From NCBI RefSeq assembly GCF_000802185.1, contig NZ_KN676113.1:1142372-1206371 (forward strand): a DNA stretch of 64,000 bases, written 5' to 3'. The notes beneath the pieces were generated by a model. The model was given only the letters and a program-made list of their open reading frames with translations, did not search any database and was not told the origin of the DNA. Position 1 is the stretch's first letter. The number at the start of each line of letters is the position of its first letter. The DNA is from Belnapia sp. F-4-1. GTDB taxonomy: Bacteria; Pseudomonadota; Alphaproteobacteria; Acetobacterales; Acetobacteraceae. Positions 52,302 to 61,659 of this stretch are shown piece by piece. The position numbers were made by a program, and so were the translations under genes.

Positions 52302-54215
52302 ATGGAACAGCTCGCTTGGCTTCCGGTGCATGACGATCTCGGCGCGGCGCTTTCCATCGCCCGGCGGATCGCCGACCCGGGCGAGCGGCTCGCTCGGGCC
52401 ATGCACCTTGCCGGGTTTCGCCGCGACTTCACCGCGACCGGCCGGCTGGACCGGCTGGCCGAGGCAGGTCTGGCAGCGACCCCGGCACAACTCGGCCTGG
52501 TTCCCCTGCGGCTTGCCATCCTTGCCTCGCACACGGTCGATCACCTGGTGCCCGGCATCCGCGTCGCTGGCCTGCACCGCGGCCTCGCCTTGTCGGTGCA
52601 CGTCGCTCCCTATGGCAGCTACCGCCAATCGCTGCTCGGCGACGATCCGGCGCTGGCCGCCTTCGCGCCGCAGCTGATCCTGCTCGCCCTCGATGCGCAG
52701 GATTCACCCCTCGACCTGCCGCTCGACTCGCCGGAGAGCGCGGTGGAGGAGGCCGTCGCCGCCCGCATCGCCGAGCTGCGCCATCTCTGGCGCCGGGCGA
52801 AGGAACGGTTCAACGCGCAGGTGGTGCAGCAGCTGCTGGTTCCCGCCAGCCCGCCGCTCTTCGGCAGTTACGAAGCGATGGTGCCCGCCGCGCCGCGCAG
52901 CCTGCTCGATCGGCTGAATGCCGGTCTCCGCGCCGCCGCGCGCGAGGATGGCGTGCTGCTGCTCGACCTCGCCGCACAGATGGCCGGCCAGGGCCCGGCC
53001 GATGGCCTCGCCGACCCGGTGCGCTGGCATCAGGCAAAGCAACTCGTCAGCCCGACGATGGCGCCGCTGCATGGCGACCTTGTCGCCCGCATCGCCGGGG
53101 CCGTGCTGGGCCGGACGCGCAAATGCCTGGTGCTCGACCTCGACAACACGCTGTGGGGCGGCGTCATCGGCGATGACGGCATCGAGGGCATCAAGCTCGG
53201 CCAGGGCAACCCGACCGGCGAGGCCTTCCTCGCCGTGCAGCGCTATGCGGCTCAGCTCGGTCGGCGTGGCATCATCCTTGCCGTGTGCAGCAAGAACGAC
53301 TCCGCAGTCGCCGAGGCGGCATTCGCCAACCACCCGGAGATGGCGCTGAAGCGCGGCGACATCGCCGCCTTCCTTGCCAACTGGAACGACAAGGCGGGCA
53401 ACCTCCGCCAGATCGCCAAGCAGCTGAACATCGGCCTCGACGCCCTGGTCTTCGTCGACGACAATCCGGCCGAGCGCGATATCATCCGCCGCGAGCTGCC
53501 GGATGTCGCCGTGCCGGAGTTGCCGGACGATGCGGCGCTCTACCCGGCATGGCTCGCCGCTGCCGGCTATTTCGAGACGGCCGGCTTCACTGCCGACGAT
53601 GCCGCGCGGGGCCGCAGCTATGCGGCGAACGCCGCGCGGCAGGCCGTGCTGGACCAGACGACCGACCTCGAAGGCTATCTCCGCAGCCTCGAGATGGTGC
53701 TGACCGCGCGCCCGATCGGCCCAGCCGAGCTGCCGCGGGCCACGCAGCTCGTCAACAAGACCAACCAGTTCAATCTCACCACCCGCCGTTATACCGAGGC
53801 CGAGATGCAGGCCCTGGCGGCGGACCCGGACTCGCTGGCGCTTTCGCTTCGCCTTGCCGATCGCTTCGGCGACAATGGCCTCATCAGCGTCGTGCTCGCC
53901 CGCCCGGACGCCGCGCTGCGCCCCGGCGAATGGCTGATAGACACCTGGTTGATGAGCTGCCGCGTGCTCGGCCGCAAGGTCGAGGAGGCGACCTTGCAGG
54001 TGCTGTCGGACTACGCAAGGCGCCAGGGCATCACCGCGCTTATTGGTGAGTATCGCCCCACCGCCCGCAATGGCATGGTGGCGGAGCATTATCCTCGCCT
54101 CGGCTTCGCGCCGATGGCGCCCTTGCCGGATCGCCCCGATGGGACGCTGGTCTGGCGGTACGAGACTCGCGGCTCAAGGCCGTTCGCCCACCCCATCGCC
54201 TTGGACACCACATGA
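52302..54215 (+). CDS. FkbH-like HAD-family glyceryl-carrier protein synthase
   Basis: A 637-residue protein. The HAD domain starts near residue 275 with VLDLDNTLWGGVIGDDG, followed by LAVCSKNDSAVAEAAF and VFVDDNPAERDIIR. The C-terminal GNAT-like part has TQLVNKTNQFNLTTRRYTE near 485. FkbH enzymes form glyceryl-S-carrier protein from 1,3-bisphosphoglycerate. The N-terminal 270 residues resemble the SGNH-like leader seen in long FkbH proteins. The gene overlaps its carrier protein gene by four bases (ATGA). Confidence 0.88.
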   Translation: MEQLAWLPVHDDLGAALSIARRIADPGERLARAMHLAGFRRDFTATGRLDRLAEAGLAATPAQLGLVPLRLAILASHTVDHLVPGIRVAGLHRGLALSVHVAPYGSYRQSLLGDDPALAAFAPQLILLALDAQDSPLDLPLDSPESAVEEAVAARIAELRHLWRRAKERFNAQVVQQLLVPASPPLFGSYEAMVPAAPRSLLDRLNAGLRAAAREDGVLLLDLAAQMAGQGPADGLADPVRWHQAKQLVSPTMAPLHGDLVARIAGAVLGRTRKCLVLDLDNTLWGGVIGDDGIEGIKLGQGNPTGEAFLAVQRYAAQLGRRGIILAVCSKNDSAVAEAAFANHPEMALKRGDIAAFLANWNDKAGNLRQIAKQLNIGLDALVFVDDNPAERDIIRRELPDVAVPELPDDAALYPAWLAAAGYFETAGFTADDAARGRSYAANAARQAVLDQTTDLEGYLRSLEMVLTARPIGPAELPRATQLVNKTNQFNLTTRRYTEAEMQALAADPDSLALSLRLADRFGDNGLISVVLARPDAALRPGEWLIDTWLMSCRVLGRKVEEATLQVLSDYARRQGITALIGEYRPTARNGMVAEHYPRLGFAPMAPLPDRPDGTLVWRYETRGSRPFAHPIALDTT

Positions 54216-54460
54216 ACGACAAGGAAATCTACGCGGCGCTGACGCAGGTCTTCCGCGATGTTTTCGACGATGACGACATCACCCTCACGCCCACGACCAC
54301 CGCCGATGACATTCCTGGCTGGGATAGCCAGGCGCATGTCAACCTTGTGGTCGCGGCGGAGACGCGCTTCGGCATCCGCTTCCGCACGGCCGAGTTGGAG
54401 TCGTTGCACAATGTGGGCGATTTCGTCCAGCTGATCGCCACCAGACGGAAAGGCGCATGA
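54212..54460 (+). CDS. Acyl carrier protein (FkbH partner)
   Basis: An 82-residue acidic four-helix carrier. The phosphopantetheine Ser39 is in PGWDSQAHVNLV, the variant DS motif typical of FkbH-linked carriers. Overlap with the fkbH-like gene supports their pairing. Confidence 0.9.
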   Translation: MNDKEIYAALTQVFRDVFDDDDITLTPTTTADDIPGWDSQAHVNLVVAAETRFGIRFRTAELESLHNVGDFVQLIATRRKGA

Positions 54461-54464
54461 CGCC

Positions 54465-55517
54465 ATGTCCGAAACGCCGATCGCCCAGGCTGCACCGAAG
54501 CCGGTGCGGCCTGGCTACCTGCTGGCCTTCTTCGGCTCGTTGCTGGGGATGTTCGCCCTCTATTACGGCGCCCTGCTGACGCTGTCGGCAGCGGGCAACC
54601 TGCCGCCGCCGGCCTTCAGCAATTCGTTGTGCATCGACGAGAAGCTGCATGTCCTGCGGAAGACGCAGCCCGGCGCGCCCACCCTGCTGGTCGTCGGCTC
54701 CTCCGTCGCCTGGCGCCACTTCGACGGCGAGACCCTGGTGAAGGCCGCGCCGCAGACAGAACCGCTGAACGGCGGCTTCTGCGGCCTGAGCGTCAACCAG
54801 ACAGGTTTCGTCGCCGACTGGCTGCTCGACCACTACCCCTCAGTGCAGGACGTGGTGATGATCGCCTCGCCGCAGGACTTCCAGGACTGCGACAGCAAGC
54901 CCACCGCCGTCTTCGACCGCGACGATGTCGACGACTACGTCTTCGGCCAGGCGACGCCCTGGTTCTATTACACGCGCTACTTTTCCCTGTCCTCGCTGGC
55001 GCGCAATGCCGTCACCATCGCCGACAAACGCTCCGGCGCGAACCGCACCGACCCGCTGGTCTTCGACCGGTTCGGCAGCGGGCCACTCGCGGTGGGGGAA
55101 GGGCGTGGGCAGCTGCTCTACGGCGCCGTCGATGGGCCGGACCCCGCCTGCCTTTCCTCGCTGTCGCAGCTGGCCGACCGGGTGCAGGGCGATGGCAAGC
55201 GGCTGATGGTCGCAATGACGCCGCTGCATCCCACTTGGCGGACGGCGCACGACGCGGACGGCGCCGTATTGGGCCAGTTCTCGGCAGCCATCCGCACGGC
55301 GCTCGGCGAGAGCGGCGCACAGTACTGGGACAGCAACCAGTCCTACAAAGCCTCCGAAGAGGAATTCTTCGATGCCATCCATCTCCGCTGGGCGGGCGTG
55401 CCACGCTTCACCGCAGCGCTGCAGCGGGCGTTCGACAGCGCCGCAGCCCAGCCGCCAGGCCCGCAGTCCAGCCTCTCGCTCCCCTCGCGTAATGCAAGCG
55501 TGAAGGCGGGTAACTGA
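54465..55517 (+). CDS. Membrane-anchored SGNH/AlgX-like protein
   Basis: A 350-residue protein with one N-terminal transmembrane segment (YLLAFFGSLLGMFALYYGALL) and a periplasmic domain. A GSSVAW motif near residue 73 carries the possible nucleophile, and DAIHLRWAG near 305 has the Asp-His pair of SGNH enzymes. Such proteins act with MBOAT partners to place acyl groups on exported polysaccharide (AlgJ/AlgX, PatB). Its location between carrier genes fits that role. Confidence 0.7.
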   Translation: MSETPIAQAAPKPVRPGYLLAFFGSLLGMFALYYGALLTLSAAGNLPPPAFSNSLCIDEKLHVLRKTQPGAPTLLVVGSSVAWRHFDGETLVKAAPQTEPLNGGFCGLSVNQTGFVADWLLDHYPSVQDVVMIASPQDFQDCDSKPTAVFDRDDVDDYVFGQATPWFYYTRYFSLSSLARNAVTIADKRSGANRTDPLVFDRFGSGPLAVGEGRGQLLYGAVDGPDPACLSSLSQLADRVQGDGKRLMVAMTPLHPTWRTAHDADGAVLGQFSAAIRTALGESGAQYWDSNQSYKASEEEFFDAIHLRWAGVPRFTAALQRAFDSAAAQPPGPQSSLSLPSRNASVKAGN

Positions 55518-55711
55518 CATCAGGGTGGCGGCATCACGCCGCCACCCACTGTCATGTGATACGATTGCCGGGACAGCGGGGCGTATCTCCATGAACGCCC
55601 ATGGCGATACGCCTTGCCGCCGATGCAATCCTGCAAGTCGATAAAGCCATCTTGAGTTGATAATCGACGCATTTTCTCAAATAATGATTGTTGTTCGCTG
55701 GAGATCGCCCC

Positions 55712-56020
55712 GTGCTGCATGAAACCGTTCGAAATGTCCTAAAGGGCGTTAGCGACCTCGCTGGTCGCGCCGATGCGCTCAGCAACGATGCGGACCTCTT
55801 CGATGCCGGCCTCTCCTCCTACGGCACGGTGGAGGTGATGATCGGCCTCGAGAATGCGCTCGGCGTCGAGTTTCCCGAGACGGCCCTGACGCGCGACAGC
55901 TTCTCCTCCATCAACGCCATCGTGCGCGTGCTGGAAGGCCTGCAGAAGGATGCGGCGTCCGGCGGCGGCAAGGCAGTCGATGCCAATGGCTGGCCCGTTG
56001 CCCAGGAGACCGTGCAGTGA
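55712..56020 (+). CDS. Amino acid carrier protein (partner of the aaRS-like ligase)
   Basis: A 102-residue carrier from the GTG at 55712 with GGAGAT nine bases upstream; a TTG at 55688 is less likely. The prosthetic-group Ser36 is in DAGLSSYGTVEVMIGLE, followed by LGVEFPE and a DSFSSINAIVRVLE helix. This matches carriers encoded next to amino acid:[carrier protein] ligases. It overlaps the ligase start by four bases. The 194 bases before it are AT-rich and may hold an internal promoter. Confidence 0.85.
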   Translation: MLHETVRNVLKGVSDLAGRADALSNDADLFDAGLSSYGTVEVMIGLENALGVEFPETALTRDSFSSINAIVRVLEGLQKDAASGGGKAVDANGWPVAQETVQ

Positions 56021-56955
56021 GCACCATCGAACTCGCCCCCCGCCTCAGCGCCGACGACTTCCGCCAGGAATTGTTCACTCGCGGCCTGCTCTTCGCAACC
56101 GGCGTTGATGGCCTTTACGGCCGCAGCGCCACCTTCGAGTCCCTGGTCGATGCCGTCGACCGGTTGATCGGCCGCCTTTCCGCCGACGACAAGGCGGAGC
56201 TCATGCGCTTTCCGCCGATCATGACGCGCAGCGGCTTCGAGGCGAGCGGCTACTTCAAGAACATGCCGCAGCTCGTCGGCACCGTGCATTGCTTCTGCGG
56301 CGATGACCGCGAGCACAAGCGCGTGCTCGCCTGCACGCCGGAGGAAGGTGGCTGGACTGCGGCGCAGCAGCCTGCCGATGTCGTGCTGACGCCGGCCTCC
56401 TGCTACCCGGTCTATCCGATCATCGCCGCGCGCGGCCCGCTTCCGGCGGAGGGCTGGCTGGTCGACTCCTCCTCCTATTGCTTCCGTCGTGAACCCTCGA
56501 TCGATCCCGCGCGCATGCAGATGTTCCGTCAGCGCGAGCAGGTCTGTTTCGGCACGCCGGAGCGCATTCGTGCCTTCCAGTCGCATTGGATGACACGCGC
56601 CCTGGAGATGTTCCGCCTCATGGGCCTGCCTGCGACGACGGACCTGGCGAACGATCCCTTCTTCGGCCGCCCCGGCATGCTCATGGCGAATGGCCAGCGC
56701 AGCCAGCGCCTCAAGTTCGAAATCCTCGTACCGATTTCCAACCCCGACAAGCTCAGCGCCTGCGGGAGCTTCAACTACCATGTCCACCACTTCGCCGATG
56801 CTTACGGCATCCGCGGCGCGGATGGCGAGCCGGCGCACACCGGCTGCGCCGGCTTCGGCCTGGAGCGTGTGGCGCTCGCCCTGCTGCGGCAGCATGGCTT
56901 CGATATCGATGCCTGGCCCGAGGCCGTAAGCATGACGCTCTGGCCTCGGGCCTGA
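56017..56955 (+). CDS. Amino acid:[carrier protein] ligase, seryl-tRNA synthetase homologue
   Basis: A 312-residue class II aminoacyl-tRNA synthetase-like protein without a tRNA-binding arm. Motif 2 is SYCFRREPS near residue 155 and motif 3 GFGLERVALALL near 279. Cys129, Glu174 and Cys277 have the spacing of the zinc ligands I recall for the Bradyrhizobium enzyme (131/176/279). These ligases activate glycine or alanine and load it onto a phosphopantetheine carrier, which is the gene just upstream. The end product in this locus is unknown. Confidence 0.88.
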   Translation: MSTIELAPRLSADDFRQELFTRGLLFATGVDGLYGRSATFESLVDAVDRLIGRLSADDKAELMRFPPIMTRSGFEASGYFKNMPQLVGTVHCFCGDDREHKRVLACTPEEGGWTAAQQPADVVLTPASCYPVYPIIAARGPLPAEGWLVDSSSYCFRREPSIDPARMQMFRQREQVCFGTPERIRAFQSHWMTRALEMFRLMGLPATTDLANDPFFGRPGMLMANGQRSQRLKFEILVPISNPDKLSACGSFNYHVHHFADAYGIRGADGEPAHTGCAGFGLERVALALLRQHGFDIDAWPEAVSMTLWPRA

Positions 56956-56978
56956 GCGGGGAACGGAGGTAGCCGCCG

Positions 56979-58637
56979 ATGATCCCGGTCGCCTTCCACG
57001 GCTGCCGCGGCTGGCTGCATCCGGCACAGGGGGCGGCGCATGGCCTCGTGCTCTGCCCGCCCTTCGGCTATGAGTTGATCTGCACTCATGCGGGGCTGCG
57101 CGTCCTTGCCGAGCAGGTCGCCGCCGCCGGCACGCCGGTGCTGCGCTTCGACTATCCCGGCACCGGCGACTCGGCGGGCGAGGAAGCGCCGCACCGGCTT
57201 GCGGACTGGCTCGCCGGCATCGATGCCGCCTGCGACTGGATGCGCGCCACGCTCGGCCTGAAGGCCGTCAGCCTCGGTGGCTTGAGGCTTGGCGCGTTGC
57301 TCGCGGCCGCCAGCGCCGCGCGCCGCCCGGGCAGCCTCGCCGACATGGTGCTCCTGGCGCCCGTCTGGTCCGGTCGCGCCCATGGCCGGGAGTTGCTGCT
57401 TGGCGCCCGTGCCGCCGGCGAGGCCACGCCCGAGCCGGGCTGGCTCGAATCAGCCGGCTTCCGCCTGCACGATACCGACATCGCCGACCTGCGCGGTCTT
57501 GATCTTGGCATCCTGCTGCGCCAGGCACGGCCCGGCCGCATCCTGCTTGCCGAGCCGCCGAGGCCGGCCACCCTGCCCGATCTTGGCGTAACGGTGACGG
57601 CACTGCCTTTCGAAGGCCAGGCCGATTTCCTCCGCCACGCCCAGCTCAGCATCCCGCCCAGACCGTTCTTCGACAATGTCGCCCGCTGGTTGGCTAAGGA
57701 CGGAGCGCCACCGCCGGGCACCGCCGCCGTGACCGACCGCCTCCCCGTTGCGCCCGGCATCGAGGAGCGCGTCCTGCGCTTCGGCGGGGAGGAGCAGCTT
57801 GCCGGCATCCTGTGCAGGCCGTCGGAGCCGCAGCCCACCGGCGTGCTGATCCTGAATACCGGCGCCAACCACCATATCGGCAATGGCCGCATCGCGGTGC
57901 GCATGGCGCGCCGCCTGGCCGAGCTTGGCTTCGCCTCGTTGCGCATGGACTCCCACGGCATCGGCGAAAGCGGCACGGTCAGCGACGAAGAGCGCGCTGA
58001 GGCCCTGTTCGGCGACACGCCGACACTCGATGCGCTCGCCGGGCTCGACCTGCTGGAGCATCAAGGCTTTCGGCGCAGCCTGGTCGTCGGTGTCTGCTCC
58101 GGCGGGCACCACGCGTTCCAGACCGCGCTGCGGGATGCCCGGGTCGCCGGCCTCGCCATCGCCAACCTGCCTGCCTTCGATCGCGCCGCGGGCGGCGCGC
58201 CGGACCTCGATGGCGGGCCGCCGCCCGGCGAGAATCCCAGGTGGCGCAAGCTCCGCATGGCGGTTCGCCGAAGCTTTGCCGAAGCCGACCGCCTCCTCGC
58301 CGAGCGGCTTGGCCTCGAGAGCGGCCTTGACCGCGCTGGCCGTTGGCTGCGGCAATTGCAGGCGCGCGGCACGACCCTCTGCCTTGTCTATAGCGAACGC
58401 GACCGCTCGATCCGCGAGCTGCGCGCGCATTTCGGGCGCGGGGGCCGGCACCTTCCGCGGCGCGCGCCGGTCCGCACCCTCATCCTCAGCGGCACAGACC
58501 ACGCCATCAATCCGCGGAGCATGCAGGACGAGCTCATCGGCGCTGTCGAGGAGGAGCTGTTGCAGCACCACGCGCAATCTCGCCCTGCGGCCACGCCACG
58601 ACAACTCGCCCTCACCACGCCCATCCATCCGTCATAA
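56979..58637 (+). CDS. Tandem alpha/beta hydrolase fusion
   Basis: A 552-residue protein with two alpha/beta hydrolase domains. The first (about 1-250) has LCPPFGYELICTH and RFDYPGTGDSAG, but the nucleophile elbow reads GGLRLG, with Arg where Ser is expected. The second (about 260-530) has a GVCSGG elbow that puts Cys in the nucleophile position and GTDHAINP near 507 with the catalytic His. The pair resembles the two separate exosortase-associated hydrolases, here fused. An esterase or transferase on carrier-bound acyl groups is possible. Confidence 0.75.
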   Translation: MIPVAFHGCRGWLHPAQGAAHGLVLCPPFGYELICTHAGLRVLAEQVAAAGTPVLRFDYPGTGDSAGEEAPHRLADWLAGIDAACDWMRATLGLKAVSLGGLRLGALLAAASAARRPGSLADMVLLAPVWSGRAHGRELLLGARAAGEATPEPGWLESAGFRLHDTDIADLRGLDLGILLRQARPGRILLAEPPRPATLPDLGVTVTALPFEGQADFLRHAQLSIPPRPFFDNVARWLAKDGAPPPGTAAVTDRLPVAPGIEERVLRFGGEEQLAGILCRPSEPQPTGVLILNTGANHHIGNGRIAVRMARRLAELGFASLRMDSHGIGESGTVSDEERAEALFGDTPTLDALAGLDLLEHQGFRRSLVVGVCSGGHHAFQTALRDARVAGLAIANLPAFDRAAGGAPDLDGGPPPGENPRWRKLRMAVRRSFAEADRLLAERLGLESGLDRAGRWLRQLQARGTTLCLVYSERDRSIRELRAHFGRGGRHLPRRAPVRTLILSGTDHAINPRSMQDELIGAVEEELLQHHAQSRPAATPRQLALTTPIHPS

Positions 58638-58661
58638 CAAGAACAGCCCGGGACCGATGCC

Positions 58662-59831
58662 ATGGCCATCCTCCAGCCCGCCTTTTCGTCCGGAAGACCT
58701 GTCGCGCAGGCCGAGGCCTCGCGCAGCCTGTCCGCCAGCCTGCCGACGACGATCGAGGTCGCCCGCGTGGTACTCGTCATCGGCCTCGTCTTCCTGCACT
58801 ACTTCTCCTTTCCGAACAGCCGGGTCTCTCCCTTCACCGGGTTCGACCCGGATCAACACTCCTTCGCCACCTTCGTGAACAGCTTCATACTGCTGTTCTT
58901 CTTCAGCGCAGTGCCGTTGCTGAGCACCATTTCCGGCTGGCTGTTCTTCGGCCTGACCGATCACCCCTTGCGGACCATCGCGCGGCGGATGCGAGGCCGC
59001 ATCCTCTCCCTCCTGTTGCCGCTCATCACCTGGAGCCTCGCCACGATCGCAATCGGCTTCATCCTGCACGCGGTCGCTCCAACCACGGGCCTGCTCGGTG
59101 AATTCCGTTTCGATTTCGACGAACCCAGCTTCTTCGGCCTGCTCGATGGGATTTTCGGTCTGACCGGCCTGCCGACCGCCTTCCAGTTCTGGTTCGTGCG
59201 GGACCTCTTCCTGTCGGTCCTGGTGAGCCCGCTGCTCTGGCTCATCCTGCGCCATGCGCCCCTCGCGGGCGTGGCGGTGCTCGGCGCCTCCTGGGTGTGC
59301 GACTTCACCTTCGGCATCTTCATCCGCACCGACGTGCTGTTCTTCTTCTTCCTCGGCGGCTTCGCCCGGATGCGGCAGGTGCCGCTGAACATCTCCTGGC
59401 GCACGACCCAGCTCCTGCTGGTTACCTATGCCCTGTTGATGGCGGCACGGGCCCTGGCGCCACTCTGGCTCGACCCGACCACGCCACCGCATGAGGACAT
59501 GCTCGACCTGGCGACGCGGCTCGCCCGCCCGCTCGGCGTCGTTGCATGCTGGGGCCTCTGCCTGCGCCTGGCTACGACGCAGATCGGCGGATTCTTCGCC
59601 CGCTACGGCGGCTTCGCCTTCTTCCTGCATGCCTCCCATTTTCCCATCATCATCTTCGTGAAGTACCTGCTCTGGGGCCTGGTGCCGGCTGAGACGGATG
59701 CGTGGATGCTCGCGCATTACGCTGCCAGCGTCGCCGTCACGATATCGGTCGCGGCGCTCGGTGCGGCGGTGATCTTCCGCCTCTCGCCCGGCCTTTACGC
59801 CTTCCTCGCCGGCGGCCGGCGTTTCGTCTGA
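58662..59831 (+). CDS. Acyltransferase family 3 (OafA-like) membrane protein
   Basis: A 389-residue protein with about ten transmembrane helices. The N-terminal block IEVARVVLVIGLVFLHYFSF carries the conserved His, and FWFVRDLFLSVLVSPLLW near residue 185 and FFLHASHFPIIIFVKYLLWG near 330 are typical of the family. It probably O-acylates a lipid-linked or surface glycan. Its stop shares a base with the following GNAT start (TGATG). Confidence 0.88.
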   Translation: MAILQPAFSSGRPVAQAEASRSLSASLPTTIEVARVVLVIGLVFLHYFSFPNSRVSPFTGFDPDQHSFATFVNSFILLFFFSAVPLLSTISGWLFFGLTDHPLRTIARRMRGRILSLLLPLITWSLATIAIGFILHAVAPTTGLLGEFRFDFDEPSFFGLLDGIFGLTGLPTAFQFWFVRDLFLSVLVSPLLWLILRHAPLAGVAVLGASWVCDFTFGIFIRTDVLFFFFLGGFARMRQVPLNISWRTTQLLLVTYALLMAARALAPLWLDPTTPPHEDMLDLATRLARPLGVVACWGLCLRLATTQIGGFFARYGGFAFFLHASHFPIIIFVKYLLWGLVPAETDAWMLAHYAASVAVTISVAALGAAVIFRLSPGLYAFLAGGRRFV

Positions 59832-60535
59832 TGAGCGAGACGGACCTCCTCGGCCAGCCGGTCGACCCGACGCCACGGCCTCGGCCGGAACATGCACCCA
59901 TCACCGGTACCAGCGTCACGCTGGCGCCCCTGGCCACGGCGCATGCGGAGGAGCTCTGGCCCATCGCGCGCGATGCGCCGGAAAGCTGGCGCTGGCTGCC
60001 TTTCGGTCCCTTCGCTGACCGTGCCGCCTTCGCCGGTACGCTCCGCTTCATGGCCGTCAGCAAGGGCGAGCTGGTTTGGGCAGTTTGCCCGCATGACGCC
60101 GATGGCAGGCCGGGACACGCGGCCGGCTGGCTCGCTCTGCTCGACATCCGCCCGGCCGATGCGGCGATCGAGCTCGGCAATATCTGGTTCCCGCCCGGGC
60201 TCGCCCGCACCCGGGCATCGACCGAAGCCATGTTCCTACTGATCGACCTGGCCTTCAGCCTCGGCTACCGCCGCATCGCCTGGAAGTGCAACACGCTGAA
60301 CACTGCCTCCTGCCGTGCGGCTGAGCGCCTTGGCTTCCGGCTCGAAGGCGTGCTGCGGGCCCATATGGTCGTGCGCGCCCATCGCCGCGACACCGCCTAT
60401 TTCTCTCTGCTCGATGACGAATGGCCGGAGCGCCGCGCCGCCATCGCCCACTGGCTGCGCGATGCCAATTTCGATGCATCGGGCCAGGCGCTCGAACGCC
60501 TGCACCGTCCCAAGGACCAGCATGACACCGCCTAA
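59831..60535 (+). CDS. GNAT N-acetyltransferase, RimJ/RimL-like
   Basis: A 234-residue enzyme of the GNAT superfamily. The segments ITGTSVTLAPLATAHAEELW, YRRIAWKCNTLNTASCRAAERLGFRLEGVLRAH and DTAYFSLLDDEWP match RimL-type acetyltransferases that use acetyl-CoA on amino groups. In this locus an amino sugar or an aminoacyl group is a plausible acceptor. It overlaps the following glycosyltransferase by 14 bases. Confidence 0.85.
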   Translation: MSETDLLGQPVDPTPRPRPEHAPITGTSVTLAPLATAHAEELWPIARDAPESWRWLPFGPFADRAAFAGTLRFMAVSKGELVWAVCPHDADGRPGHAAGWLALLDIRPADAAIELGNIWFPPGLARTRASTEAMFLLIDLAFSLGYRRIAWKCNTLNTASCRAAERLGFRLEGVLRAHMVVRAHRRDTAYFSLLDDEWPERRAAIAHWLRDANFDASGQALERLHRPKDQHDTA

Positions 60536-61607
60536 GGAAGCCCTGCCCTTCGGTCTGCGATTTGCTGGCCCTCCCCCCGATCCCGCACCGGGCGAGGTCA
60601 TCGGCATCGTCGTCGCCAGAAACGAGGCGCTTCGCCTTGGGGCCGCGATCCGGCACGCACGGCGCCTCGGCGTCGGCCCCATCCTGCTGATCGACAACCG
60701 CTCGACGGATGCCACGCGCGACATCGCGCTCCGCACCCCGCGCGTGCACGTCGTCGAGGCGCCTGGCAGCTTCGCCGAGGCCAGTTTCGGCATCGACTGG
60801 GTGAACGCCTTGCTGGACCGCCATGCCCGCGGTCGTTGGGTGATGCTCTTCGATGCTGATGAAATGCTGGTTTTTCCCGGCAGCGACGTGCCTGGCGCCC
60901 TGCCCCGCCTGTGCCGCCATCTCGAAGGGCTGGGGTCCGAAGGCCTGCTGACGATCATGCTGGATTGCTTCCCGCGCGAACCCCTGCACGCAGTCCATTA
61001 TGAAGCCGGGCAGGATTTGCTGGAGGCCGCCCCCTGGTTCGAGCCGCCGCGGCTGAGGCAGGAGCCCGAGCCGAATTGCCCGTATATCGCCACCTATGGC
61101 GGCATCCGCGAACGCCTTTTCTTCCCTGAGGCCATTCCTTCCCGCCCGGGGCGCTTCCTGCACCAGAAGCTCTACAATCTCGGCTGGCGCCTGCCGCCGC
61201 TGCGCCGTGCTGCCTGGTACGCCCGCATGGCCCCGCTTCGCTCGCCCAACCTGACGAAGCTGCCGCTGCTGCGCTGGCGCGAGGGGATGGAATTCCGCTC
61301 GGCGCACGCTGTCGCGCCGCTCGCCCTTGCCACGGAGCAGCCGAGCGGCGTGCTGCTCCACTTCAAATTCCTGCAGGACTTCCATGCTCGCGTGCTGGAT
61401 GCCGTCACGCGCAACGCGCATTACGACGGGTCGGTGGAATACCGCCGCTACCTCGCGGCGTTGAAGCGCGATCCGGACTTCACCCTGCACGGGCCGCGCA
61501 GCCTGCGCTACGAGGGCCCGGAGCAGCTTCGGTCGCTCGGCCTGCTGCAGGACACGCTGGCCTGGGCCGAGGACCGCGCAGAGGCAAGGCTCCCCGCCAC
61601 GACATAA
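60522..61607 (+). CDS. Glycosyltransferase family 2-like protein
   Basis: A 361-residue cytosolic enzyme. The GT-A start VIGIVVARNEALRLGAAIRHARRLG leads to a DxD motif in VMLFDADEMLVFPG near residue 115. The layout matches the DUF4922/GT92-like family 2 enzymes that have a downstream conserved HFKFLQDF motif near residue 280. The ATG at 60522 lies inside the GNAT 3' end. Sugar specificity cannot be read. Confidence 0.82.
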   Translation: MTPPKEALPFGLRFAGPPPDPAPGEVIGIVVARNEALRLGAAIRHARRLGVGPILLIDNRSTDATRDIALRTPRVHVVEAPGSFAEASFGIDWVNALLDRHARGRWVMLFDADEMLVFPGSDVPGALPRLCRHLEGLGSEGLLTIMLDCFPREPLHAVHYEAGQDLLEAAPWFEPPRLRQEPEPNCPYIATYGGIRERLFFPEAIPSRPGRFLHQKLYNLGWRLPPLRRAAWYARMAPLRSPNLTKLPLLRWREGMEFRSAHAVAPLALATEQPSGVLLHFKFLQDFHARVLDAVTRNAHYDGSVEYRRYLAALKRDPDFTLHGPRSLRYEGPEQLRSLGLLQDTLAWAEDRAEARLPATT

Positions 61608-61612
61608 GTCAA

Positions 61613-61650
61613 GGCGACGACCCGCGATCCGGTGATCGCAGGTCGTCGCC
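61613..61650. terminator. Bidirectional hairpin between convergent glycosyltransferases
   Basis: GGCGACGACC pairs with GGTCGTCGCC (10 bp) and, after a C-A mismatch, GCGATC pairs with GATCGC around a CGGT loop. It lies between the stops of two convergent genes. Confidence 0.7.
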
Positions 61651-61659
61651 CAGGGCGTC

